From: JAJNPS01 sp031378845
GTDB taxonomy: Bacteria; Pseudomonadota; Alphaproteobacteria; Rhodobacterales; Rhodobacteraceae
Reading direction: 5' to 3'
Length of the DNA stretch: 64,000 nucleotides
NCBI GenBank assembly: GCA_031378845.1
Contig: JANNES010000020.1
Location: 248,001 to 312,000, forward strand
Part shown: in pieces, positions 43,689 to 51,753 of the stretch
Position numbering within the stretch: position 1 is the stretch's first letter
Layout: every line of letters begins with the position of its first letter
Translations under genes and position numbers: made by a program
Notes under the pieces: model-generated
Databases searched by the model: none
Told to the model about the DNA's origin: nothing
What the model saw: the letters and a program-made list of their open reading frames with translations, nothing else

Positions 43689-44846
43689 ATGGAGAGCGCC
43701 TTGACCCTTACCCGTCGCAAAATGATCGCCATCATCGGAGGCGGCACGATCCTTGCCGCCACCGCATCGGTGGGGGCGATTGCCACCCGCAAGCCCCGCA
43801 CTGCCGCCCTGCCGTGGGAACTGGCAGGCGCGGAAACCGAACCCCGCCGCCGGGCGCTGTCCTATGCGCTCTTGGCCCCCAACCCGCACAACCGGCAACC
43901 CTGGCTGGTGGATTTGCGCGAGGACGGGGTGGTGACGCTGCATGTTGATACCGCGAAACTTTTGCCCCACACCGACCCTTTCAACCGCCAAATCACCATC
44001 GGCCTTGGCTGCTTTCTGGAACTGATGCGGATGGCGGCCAGCCATGATGGCCAGCGCGTGACGATCACCCTGTTCCCGCAAGGCGAGGATGCGGCGGGGC
44101 TGGATGACCGCCCGGTCGCCCGCGCGGTGTTCACCGCCGACGCTGGCGTTACGCCGGACCCGCTGTTCGCCCATACCCTTGCCCGGCGCAGCACGAAAGA
44201 GCCGTTCGATCTGACCCGCCCCTTGCCCGACACCACGCTGGCCGCGTTGCAATCGGCCGTCGCGACGGCGCGCTTCGGTGGCACGCAGAACCCTGCCGAA
44301 GTCGCCGACTGGCGCGCCCTGACGCATGAAGCCTTGCGGATCGAGATCGAGACGCCCCGCACATACCGCGAAAGCGTGGATCTGTTCCGCATCGGCCGCG
44401 CCGAAGTAGACGCAAGCCCGGATGGCATCGACTTTACCGGACCGTTGTTTGAGGTGATGGGGGCCACTGGCCTGTTCAGCCGCGCGGTGGCGCTGGACAC
44501 CGGATCGCAGGCCTATCAGGCCGGTCTGGACGCGGTCTATGCCAACACCGATACCGCGATGGGCCATGTCTGGCTGGTGACGTCCGGCAATACCCGCGCC
44601 GACCAGATCGCCACCGGGGCCGACTGGCTGCGGGTCAACCTTGCGGCCACCGGGGCGGGCGTGGCGTTCCAGCCGCTGAGCCAGGCCTTGCAGGAATATC
44701 CCGAGATGGCCGGCCCTTTCGCCGCCCTGCACGCGAAACTTGCGCCCGAAGGCGGAACTGTTCAGATGCTGGCGCGGATCGGTTACGGCCCCGCCGTGCC
44801 ACCCAGCCCGCGCTGGCCCCTTGACGCAAAGATCGTGAATGCCTGA
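43689..44846 (+). CDS. nitroreductase-like FMN oxidoreductase with twin-arginine-like signal
   Basis: A 385-residue protein of the Acg/Tat-type nitroreductase group. The N terminus carries TRRKMIAIIGGGTILAATAS, an arginine pair followed by a hydrophobic stretch, consistent with Tat export. The domain begins with RALSYALLAPNPHNRQPWLVDL, the usual phosphate-binding entry of nitroreductases. Start at 43689 is just after a long inverted repeat. The MarR gene downstream overlaps it by 8 bases, so both form an operon. Substrate unknown; redox stress is likely. Confidence 0.83.
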   Translation: MESALTLTRRKMIAIIGGGTILAATASVGAIATRKPRTAALPWELAGAETEPRRRALSYALLAPNPHNRQPWLVDLREDGVVTLHVDTAKLLPHTDPFNRQITIGLGCFLELMRMAASHDGQRVTITLFPQGEDAAGLDDRPVARAVFTADAGVTPDPLFAHTLARRSTKEPFDLTRPLPDTTLAALQSAVATARFGGTQNPAEVADWRALTHEALRIEIETPRTYRESVDLFRIGRAEVDASPDGIDFTGPLFEVMGATGLFSRAVALDTGSQAYQAGLDAVYANTDTAMGHVWLVTSGNTRADQIATGADWLRVNLAATGAGVAFQPLSQALQEYPEMAGPFAALHAKLAPEGGTVQMLARIGYGPAVPPSPRWPLDAKIVNA

Positions 44847-45312
44847 CCAGAGCCCCACCTCAGACACTGCCCGATTTTTCGCCCTGTTCAATGAGGTGGG
44901 GATCATCAACCAGCTGTCGACCGCGATGCTGGAATCGCGGTTGCCACCGGGCTTTGTGGTGGCACAATTTGCGGTCCTGAACCATCTGATCCGGGTCAAG
45001 GACGGGCAGACGCCGCTTGTTCTTGCGCGCGCCTTTCAGGTGCCCAAGACCTCGATGACGCATTCGCTGGCGGTGCTGGAGCGCGCGGGTCTGGTCCAGT
45101 TGACAGCCAATCCGGCGGATGGGCGATCCAAGCAGGTCTGGATCACCGATGCTGGTCGTATCTTTCGCGGCGATGCCATCGCGGGCATGGGCACCGACAC
45201 CGCCCGAATTGTTACCGCGATGCCGTCTGAAGAGATCGCCGGTATCCTGCCCGTTCTGACCAGATTGCGGGAAATTCTCGACCGCATGCGCGACGAGACC
45301 CCAATGCCCTAA
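44839..45312 (+). CDS. MarR family transcriptional regulator
   Basis: A 157-residue winged-helix regulator. The helix-turn-helix covers VLARAFQVPKTSMTHSLAVLERAGLVQL and the wing is NPADGRSKQVWIT. Flanking helices would form the dimer interface. It overlaps the nitroreductase-like gene by 8 bases. The palindrome before that gene is probably its operator, making the operon autoregulated. Many MarR proteins sense redox or phenolic ligands. Confidence 0.9.
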   Translation: MPDQSPTSDTARFFALFNEVGIINQLSTAMLESRLPPGFVVAQFAVLNHLIRVKDGQTPLVLARAFQVPKTSMTHSLAVLERAGLVQLTANPADGRSKQVWITDAGRIFRGDAIAGMGTDTARIVTAMPSEEIAGILPVLTRLREILDRMRDETPMP

Positions 45313-45408
45313 AGCGGTTCAGGTTTTGGCGGAAACTGAAGCATCGGAAAACGGGTTCGAGCGAAGCGAGAGAAAGCGATTTCCGATTCCGTTCAAATCT
45401 GAACCGCT
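45313..45408. repeat. MITE-like imperfect palindrome filling the gap between two convergent stops
   Basis: Terminal arms AGCGGTTCAG (45313-45322) and CTGAACCGCT (45399-45408) are perfect inverted repeats. Inside, the two halves remain partly complementary (CGGAA blocks). The element occupies exactly the space between the TAA of the MarR gene and the TAG of the epimerase gene. From memory, similar elements occur in other Roseobacter genomes; not searched. Confidence 0.65.
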
Positions 45409-46422
45409 CTAGCCGCCCCGGTAGTCGCGATACCACGCGACAAACCGCGCCACGCCCGTCGCCACATCCGTCTGCGGCTGGAACCCGGTCAGGTGCTGCA
45501 ACAGCGCCGTGTCGGCCCAGGTCGCAGGCACATCGCCCGGCTGCATGTCCATGAAATTGCAGATCGCCTTGCGCCCGAGGCTGGTTTCGATGGCCCCGAT
45601 GAAATCCATCAACCGCACCTTTGCGCCATTGCCGATATTGACAACGCGGTATGGGGCAACCGAACTAAGACTGTCGCCGGGCGCGATGTCACCGGGTGAT
45701 GCAGGCCGCACTGGCACCGCGTCGATCAAGAGGCGAATACCGCGCACCAGATCGTCGATATACGTAAAGTCACGGAACATGTCGCCGTGATTATACACAT
45801 CGATGGGCCGCCCTTGCAGGATCGCTTCGGTAAAGCTGAAGAGCGCCATGTCCGGTCGCCCCCAAGGGCCATAGACGGTGAAGAACCGGAACATCGTCGT
45901 CGGCAGGTCCCACAGATGCGCGTAGGAATGCGCCATCGCCTCGGTCGCTTTCTTGGTGGCGGCATAAATCGTGAGCGGCGTGTCGGACTTGTCGGTTTCC
46001 GTGAAGGGCAGCGTGTCGTTCGCGCCGTAAACCGATGAGGTGGAGGCCAAAAGCAAATGGTCGACCTTCAGCTGGCGGGCAATTTCGATCATGTTGAAAG
46101 TGCCGACGACATTGCTGTCGATGTAGGAACGCGGGTTTTCAAGGCTGTAGCGAACACCGGCCTGTGCCGCCAGATGCACGATGACATCAGGGCCAAAGTC
46201 GGTGGCAGCCCGGGCCAGACGCGGCATGTCCTCCAGCCGCCCGATGGTGCACGCAAATCCTTGATTCTGCAGTAGCATCGCATGACGGCGTTCTTTCAGG
46301 CCGACATCGTAGTAGTCCGTCATCCCGTCAAAGCCGTGCACCGCAAAGCCCTCGCGCAGCAGCAATGCGGCCAGATGATAACCGATAAAGCCCGCCGTCC
46401 CGGTGATGAAAACCTTGCGCAT
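45409..46422 (-). CDS. NAD-dependent epimerase (UDP-glucuronate 4-epimerase type)
   Basis: A 337-residue extended SDR. The NAD motif is TGTAGFIGYHLAALL. The catalytic triad residues are in STSSVYG and YAATKK (Tyr-x3-Lys). FRFFTVYGPWGRPDMALF and MFRDFTYIDDLVRGI are characteristic of UDP-glucuronate/galacturonate epimerases used for capsule or LPS. No glycosyltransferases are adjacent, so the final product is not known. Converges on the MarR gene through the MITE-like element. Confidence 0.9.
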   Translation of the reverse strand: MRKVFITGTAGFIGYHLAALLLREGFAVHGFDGMTDYYDVGLKERRHAMLLQNQGFACTIGRLEDMPRLARAATDFGPDVIVHLAAQAGVRYSLENPRSYIDSNVVGTFNMIEIARQLKVDHLLLASTSSVYGANDTLPFTETDKSDTPLTIYAATKKATEAMAHSYAHLWDLPTTMFRFFTVYGPWGRPDMALFSFTEAILQGRPIDVYNHGDMFRDFTYIDDLVRGIRLLIDAVPVRPASPGDIAPGDSLSSVAPYRVVNIGNGAKVRLMDFIGAIETSLGRKAICNFMDMQPGDVPATWADTALLQHLTGFQPQTDVATGVARFVAWYRDYRGG

Positions 46423-46479
46423 GTGATCCTCGCCTGACCTCGGCTACCTGCTAGTCGATCCCGCGCGACCGGTCCAGCC

Positions 46480-47130
46480 TTACCCTGCGAGGTGGCGCAA
46501 GCCTTGGGTGACGTCCGTGCGCACCGCCAGCCGCAGCCCCGGCTCATCCCCGGCCTTCAGCGCGGCAAGAATGATGCGATGATGGTGCGGTGGCTCATTC
46601 CGGCGCAGGCGCTGATAGACCGCGCGCATCGTCGGCCCCAGCTGCAGCCAGACCGTCTCGCACATCGCCAGCATCGCAGGCGTCTGCGCGCGCAGATACA
46701 AGGTGCGGTGAAATTCCAGATTGGTGCGCACGTAGGCGATTGCGTCGTGACGTGCGACAGCCTCGGCATTCAGCCCGTTGATCAGCGTCAGCCGCTCGAT
46801 CAGCGCGAAATGCGCACGGGGCAAGGCGCGGGCGGCCATCTCCGGTTCGAGAAGGGCGCGGATTGCGGCAAGTTCCTCGATCCGTTCGGGGGAAAGTTCC
46901 GGGGTGGATACGCGCCCCGAGGTGGACAGTGTAAATGCACCCTCGGCCACCAGCCGTCGCACCGCCTCGCGCGCCGGGGTCATCGACACGCCGAACTGTC
47001 GCCCGATGCCGCGCAGGGTCAGCGCATGTCCGGGTGCCAGCTCTCCATGCATGACCTGCTGGCGCAGGGCGCGGTAGACGCGCTCATGCGCAGCGGCGGT
47101 GAGGTCAGAGGGGCGGGTGGGCGAGGACAT
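46480..47130 (-). CDS. GntR family transcriptional regulator (FadR/FCD type)
   Basis: A 216-residue regulator. N-terminal winged helix (VYRALRQQVMHGELAPGHALTLRGIGRQFGVSMTPAREAVRRL) and an FCD ligand domain (ELAAIRALLEPEMAARAL, then NLEFHRTLYLRA, with His as likely metal ligand). Start at 47130 gives MSSPTRPSDLTAAAHERVY. Its target is unclear; immediate neighbours are an epimerase and a metallopeptidase. Confidence 0.88.
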   Translation of the reverse strand: MSSPTRPSDLTAAAHERVYRALRQQVMHGELAPGHALTLRGIGRQFGVSMTPAREAVRRLVAEGAFTLSTSGRVSTPELSPERIEELAAIRALLEPEMAARALPRAHFALIERLTLINGLNAEAVARHDAIAYVRTNLEFHRTLYLRAQTPAMLAMCETVWLQLGPTMRAVYQRLRRNEPPHHHRIILAALKAGDEPGLRLAVRTDVTQGLRHLAG

Positions 47131-47161
47131 CGGCCAAAGGAACCACCAGCCCCGCGCGCGG

Positions 47162-47854
47162 TCAATCCCCGAAGCGATAGCGGTGTAACGCCTGCCCCTG
47201 CCGATGCAGCCAGGCGCGTTCCGCCGCATAGCCGGGGTAAAGCCGCGTCACCACGTCCCAGAAATCGGCGGAATGGTTCATTTCGACCAGATGGGCCGCC
47301 TCGTGCGCCGCGACGTAGCGCAGTACGGACACCGGAGCCATGATCAGCCGCCAATTGTACATCAGCGCCCCGTCCTGGCTGCATGACCCCCAGCGGGACC
47401 GCGTATCGCGCAGCGTCAGGCGGCTATAAGTTCGCCCCACCGCGCCAGCATAGTGGGTTGATGCGGCCGCCAGACGGTCGCGTGCCAACACCTTGAGCCA
47501 TGCCGCCACGCGCACGCCGCTTTGCGCCGGATCGCCGGGCACCAAGATCTGGCCATCCTCGACCCGAACCGCGCGCCCGGATCCTTGCATCAAGGTCAGC
47601 AGCTGCCCTTCGACCGGCACCTGACTGCCGTGCCCGACGCCTTGCGGCACGCTTTCGGACATCTCGCGCAGCGTTTGGCGCAGCCAGCTTTCTTGCGTTT
47701 GAAGGAACTTCAGCGCCTCGCTTTCGCGCGCGCGGGCGGGCATCGACAGCGTCACCCGCCCATCCAGCCGTGACACCCGCAGGGAAAACCGCCGCGCGCG
47801 GGCGGACCGTCGCAGCGTCACATCGATGGGGGGTGATCCGAAGACTTGTGGCAT
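47162..47854 (-). CDS. YgjP/SprT-like metallopeptidase (M48-related, DUF45)
   Basis: A 230-residue protein. Zinc motif HEAAH is His184-Glu185-A-A-His188, followed by MNHSADFW with a likely third ligand. RDTRSRWGSCS and YNWRLIMAP are typical of the YgjP/DUF45 family. Function in the family is uncertain; metal-dependent proteolysis is expected. The start at 47854 removes 13 residues of the longest frame. Divergent from the FYDLN gene. Confidence 0.9.
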   Translation of the reverse strand: MPQVFGSPPIDVTLRRSARARRFSLRVSRLDGRVTLSMPARARESEALKFLQTQESWLRQTLREMSESVPQGVGHGSQVPVEGQLLTLMQGSGRAVRVEDGQILVPGDPAQSGVRVAAWLKVLARDRLAAASTHYAGAVGRTYSRLTLRDTRSRWGSCSQDGALMYNWRLIMAPVSVLRYVAAHEAAHLVEMNHSADFWDVVTRLYPGYAAERAWLHRQGQALHRYRFGD

Positions 47855-47935
47855 GGCGCAAAAGCCTTTGACACGGGGGCAGAGCTGTGGCAAGCGAGCG
47901 CCTCACTGGATCAGCCAAAATTGCAGGGGAACGAT

Positions 47936-48274
47936 ATGCCCAAGGCAGAATGGGGCACCAAGCGCATTTGCCCGACCACCGGAAAGCGCTTTTACGACTT
48001 GAACAAGTCGCCCGTCGTCAGCCCGTACACGGGCGAAGTTGTGGACATCGAATCGGCCCGTCGCAAGATGGCTGCCGCGGTGATTTCACGCGTTGTTCCC
48101 GAAAAGGATGACGAGGTTCTGGTCGACGATCTGGAAGCCGAAGAAGATGATCTCTTGGTGCCCGGCGTTGCCGATGACGCCGAGCTGGATGACGAGCTTT
48201 TGGAAGAAGATGCCGACGACAATGTGTCGTTGGACGATCTGGCCGATGTCGCCGCAAACGAAGAAGAACCGTAA
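47936..48274 (+). CDS. TIGR02300 / FYDLN acid domain-containing protein
   Basis: A 112-residue protein. The N terminus MPKAEWGTKRICPTTGKRFY continues into DLNKSPVVSPYTGE, the family hallmark; Cys and the CxxxG turn suggest a small zinc-ribbon-like knuckle with one Cys pair incomplete. The rest is almost entirely Asp/Glu-rich. Function unknown, conserved in alphaproteobacteria. AGGGGAA upstream fits ATG 47936. Followed by a hairpin and the Ala tRNA. Confidence 0.93.
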   Translation: MPKAEWGTKRICPTTGKRFYDLNKSPVVSPYTGEVVDIESARRKMAAAVISRVVPEKDDEVLVDDLEAEEDDLLVPGVADDAELDDELLEEDADDNVSLDDLADVAANEEEP

Positions 48275-48290
48275 GGTTTTGCCCGGCTTC

Positions 48291-48318
48291 GGGGCGTGCA
48301 AGTTTTCGCTTGCACCCC
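48291..48318 (+). terminator. hairpin after the FYDLN gene
   Basis: GGGGCGTGCAAG at 48291-48302 pairs with CTTGCACCCC at 48309-48318 with one bulged base. No T run follows, so termination is likely but not certain. Confidence 0.5.
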
Positions 48319-48373
48319 AAAGTCCGGTCCCATAGATACCGCGTCGAGGCTGCAAGGCCTCGTCTCATCCGGT

Positions 48374-48449
<76 letters not shown>

Positions 48450-49109
48450 AATAAGCAGCCTTGAATTCCTGTTATCGCTTTGGGTGGATGTTGCGGGGCG
48501 ACACTTCCCCGGCTTGTTTTCCGCCAGCGGTGGACGGTGTCTGCCAGTTCCTTTGGACCCAAGCGCGCGTTTCGTGCCGGAATTGGTCACGTCTGGCCGC
48601 AGGAAAAGAACACCCCACGCCATCCCGAGCAGTCGGCCGATTGGAGTATTGTCGTGCCGGGCCCGATCTGGAAACAAGACGGTTTTCGGGTTTCGCACCT
48701 TGCTTTGGCGTCCTGGCCGGACACGGCCTGCAGACGATCAATGTCGTAGTTCTTGGGGGTTGAGTCGTAGGTCCAGGGAGTTGAAATGGTCGCGCGACGC
48801 GGCTGGCACGTCCTTGCGACTGCAATACGAACATTTCCAGTGCCTCCGCCGTGTTTTGGGCGCGTGTCTGGCTTATCGAGGAACACGCCTTGCTTGCGCG
48901 GCATGACGACCCGCCTGACCGTCTGGAACCGCAGGCAGCGCCCGGCAAGCCGGCGACGCGCGAAATTATGGCGGCGGGGTCTGGCACCGGCTGGCCGCGT
49001 TCCCGTCCCGAACCGCGCTATTGCTGCGCCAAAAGGGCCAATCTGCCGATTTGGAAGACCACGCAGGCCGGCGCGCGCCCGTGCCGGCAAGACACACGAT
49101 TGCGTCGGT
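48450..49109. other. 660 bases downstream of the tRNA without recognised gene
   Basis: Long frames exist on both strands but none resembles a protein and they overlap one another. No attachment-site duplicate of the tRNA 3' end was noticed. Possibly decayed DNA; I can say no more. Confidence 0.4.
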
Positions 49110-50504
49110 TCACGCCCCCGGTCCCAGCACCTCGTGGACGGCGTCGCGGGCCGCTTCGACCACGCGGTCAACTTCATCTGGTGTAATGCACAGCGGCGGC
49201 GCAAAGCCGATGATGTCGCCTTCGGGCATGGCACGCGCGATCACGCCACGCCGCAGCATCGCGGCAGAGACCTTGAGGCTGACGCTCATCGGCGGGTCGA
49301 ACCAGATGCGGGCTTCGGGATCGGCCATAAATTCGATCGCCGCCATCAGGCCTTCGCCACGCACCTCGGCCACGTTCGGATGCCCGGCAAAGGCGGCCTT
49401 GAGGCTGGCGTTCAGATAGGCGCCCGTGGACGCCGCGTTGCCGACCAGTCCCAGATCATCCACGAGTTTCAGGGTTGCGACCCCGGCTGCACAACTGACC
49501 GGATGGGCGGAATAGGTCCAGCCATGCGCGAGAGCGCCGAAATCGTCCGACCCTTGCATCAACACATCGAACACCCGGCGCGATATGATCGAGCCCGACA
49601 GGGGCGCATATGCACTGGTCAGTCCCTTGGCGATGGTCATGAAATCAGGCTTCAGGCCGTAATGGACCGAGCCGAACATGCTGCCAGTGCGGCCAAAGCC
49701 CGTCACCACCTCGTCCGCAATCAGCAAGATGTCATGGCGCGCGAGCACCTCTTGCACGCGTTCCCAATAACCCGGCGGTGGTGGCACGATCCCCCCGGTG
49801 CCCATGATCGGCTCTCCGATGAAGGCGGCGATGGTCTGCGGCCCCTCGGCTTCGATCAGGGCCTCGAGGCGTGCAATCAGGTGGGCGGTGAAGTCTTCGG
49901 GCGATTGGGTGGCATCGTCACGGCGCAAGTAATGCGGCGCATCAGTATGCACAAACCCCGGCAGCGGCAAATGGAACCGGGTGTGATAGGCGCGCAACCC
50001 CGTCAGCGACCCCGACACCAGCCCCGATCCGTGATAGGCGCGCCATCGGCTGATGATCTTGCGCTTTTGCGGCTGACCGCGGAGGATATTGTAATGCCAC
50101 GCCAGTTTCACGTTGGTCTCGTTGGCATCCGAGCCGGACAGTCCGAAATACACCCGGGCCATGTGATCGGGCGCGCGGTCCATGATCATCTTGGCCAGCC
50201 GGATCGCGGGCTCGTTGCCATGCCCGGCAAAGGCATGAAAGAACGCCAGCTTGTGCGCCTGTTCAGCCATCGCGTCGGCAATTTCCGTCCGCCCATAACC
50301 CGCATTCACGCAATACAGCGCGCCGAACGCATCAAGGAACCGGTTGCCGTCGCGGTCTTCGACAAAAACACCCGACCCGCCAGTGATGATCCGGCCCGGC
50401 AGATCGCCACGCGCGTGGTTTGCGGTATGGGTGGTCGGATGCAGCAGGCAATCGCGATCCCAGGCCGCAAGCTCGTCGTTAACGCCGGGCAGATCGAGTG
50501 TCAT
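49110..50504 (-). CDS. class III aminotransferase (aspartate aminotransferase family; omega-amine:pyruvate type)
   Basis: A 464-residue PLP enzyme of fold type I, class III. The PLP Lys is in MTIAKGLTSAYAPLSG and the preceding strand is LLIADEVVTGFGRTG. YFGLSGSDANETNVKLAWHY and SRWRAYHGSG bind cofactor and substrate as in beta-alanine/taurine/putrescine:pyruvate transaminases. It probably moves an amino group from an omega-amine to pyruvate. Start at 50504 gives MTLDLPGVNDE. Divergent from the IclR gene across a shared operator, so probably part of its regulon. Confidence 0.9.
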   Translation of the reverse strand: MTLDLPGVNDELAAWDRDCLLHPTTHTANHARGDLPGRIITGGSGVFVEDRDGNRFLDAFGALYCVNAGYGRTEIADAMAEQAHKLAFFHAFAGHGNEPAIRLAKMIMDRAPDHMARVYFGLSGSDANETNVKLAWHYNILRGQPQKRKIISRWRAYHGSGLVSGSLTGLRAYHTRFHLPLPGFVHTDAPHYLRRDDATQSPEDFTAHLIARLEALIEAEGPQTIAAFIGEPIMGTGGIVPPPPGYWERVQEVLARHDILLIADEVVTGFGRTGSMFGSVHYGLKPDFMTIAKGLTSAYAPLSGSIISRRVFDVLMQGSDDFGALAHGWTYSAHPVSCAAGVATLKLVDDLGLVGNAASTGAYLNASLKAAFAGHPNVAEVRGEGLMAAIEFMADPEARIWFDPPMSVSLKVSAAMLRRGVIARAMPEGDIIGFAPPLCITPDEVDRVVEAARDAVHEVLGPGA

Positions 50505-50685
50505 GTCGTGCGCTCCGGCGTTGGGATGGCGATCAACGCAAGGACCCATGTGTGAACCGGCCACCCGAGACTTGCGCTCGCGCCCCGCGCGCCACGACGC
50601 GCGTGATGGCAGCCAGCAGGGTACGGCGATCCAAAAGCCTTCGCAAATCTCGCGGTCATCGTGCGATTTCCTGCTCCATTGGGGT

Positions 50686-50709
50686 GTTCACATGGCGCAC
50701 TCTTGTGCG
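50686..50709. promoter_or_regulatory. candidate IclR operator, site A (aminotransferase/iclR intergenic)
   Basis: GTTCACATGGCGCAC at 50686-50700 is followed by TCTT and GTGCG at 50705-50709. CGCAC and GTGCG form an inverted repeat with a 4-base spacer. The 15-base core is identical at 54397-54411. Confidence 0.6.
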
Positions 50710-50844
50710 ATAAGATGTTGGCAACGGCGCTCTGGCAAGCGCTGTTTTTCCAAGACATGACGACCAGATGGATTCTCGATTGTATTTTGCCGGATTTGGG
50801 GCGACACGGCGCAACAGGCGGCAATGCTCGATGCGGAGGGAACG

Positions 50845-51723
50845 ATGACGGACGGGGGGGATTTCAAAGCTCTCAGGGCGGTTCCGCCGGCACCCAAGGC
50901 CGTGCTTCGGACCGGCATGATGACTGCCTCGCCTGACTGGGCAGACGATGACGCAAACGGCGGGATGAATCCGCGTGACTATGTGAGTTCCTTGGCGCGG
51001 GGGCTGGACGTGCTGCGCGCATTCAATCGCACCCGCCGCAAGATGACCCTCTCCGAGGTCGCGGCAGAGACCAACAACACCCGCGCCGGTGCGCGCCGCA
51101 TCCTCCTGACCCTGGTGCATGAAGGTTATGCCGTGGCCGATGGCAAGCTGTTTGATCTGACGCCGAAGGTGCTGGAATTGGGGCATTCTGTACTGTCGTC
51201 CAAAGGATCATGGGATATCGCGCGCCCGTTCATCGACCATTTGTCGGAAGAACTGCGCGAGTCCTGTTCGGCAGCCGTCCTCGACAAGTTCGATGTCGTT
51301 TATGTCAGCGGCGCACAATATCACCGCATCATCAGCGTCGGGATCGCGATCGGTGCGCGTTTTCCGGCGCATTCCACTGCCACTGGCCGCGTTTTGCTGG
51401 CTGCCCAGCCGAGTGAAAAATGGGAGGCAACGTTGCGCGACATCCCCCTGACCAAGATCACCGAACGCACCGTGACCAGCCGCTCGGAATTTCGCAAGAT
51501 CCTTGAGGTGGTGCGGGACCGAGGCTGGGCCCTCGTCGATCAGGAAATGGAAATCGGGCTGATTGCGATCGCCGTGCCATTGCGCAATTCGGCTGGGGGT
51601 CTGGTCGGCGCGATCAATGTCAGTGTGCCGACGGTTCGGACCACACCTGCAGAGATGGAAAACCAGATCCTTCCGCGATTGCAGCGCACGGCAGCCAGCA
51701 TTTCAGAGGCGCTCAAGGTTTAG
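50845..51723 (+). CDS. IclR family transcriptional regulator
   Basis: A 292-residue IclR/PcaR-type regulator with an N-terminal extension of about 45 residues. The winged helix spans SLARGLDVLRAFNRTRRKMTLSEVAAETNNTRAGARRILLTL; the effector domain has GARFPAHSTATGRVLLA and ALVDQEMEIGLIAIAVPLRN. Start at ATG 50845 has GGAGGG five bases upstream. Pob/Pca-like members bind small acids. Its position, and the motif shared by several promoters here, make it the likely local regulator. Confidence 0.92.
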   Translation: MTDGGDFKALRAVPPAPKAVLRTGMMTASPDWADDDANGGMNPRDYVSSLARGLDVLRAFNRTRRKMTLSEVAAETNNTRAGARRILLTLVHEGYAVADGKLFDLTPKVLELGHSVLSSKGSWDIARPFIDHLSEELRESCSAAVLDKFDVVYVSGAQYHRIISVGIAIGARFPAHSTATGRVLLAAQPSEKWEATLRDIPLTKITERTVTSRSEFRKILEVVRDRGWALVDQEMEIGLIAIAVPLRNSAGGLVGAINVSVPTVRTTPAEMENQILPRLQRTAASISEALKV

Positions 51724-51753
51724 CATGCCCGGCCGCCGGCTGCTTGCGTCACA

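Noticed and set aside
48786..50555. 589-residue plus-strand frame opposite the aminotransferase
   Set aside because: Shadow of the minus-strand aminotransferase; composition is not protein-like.
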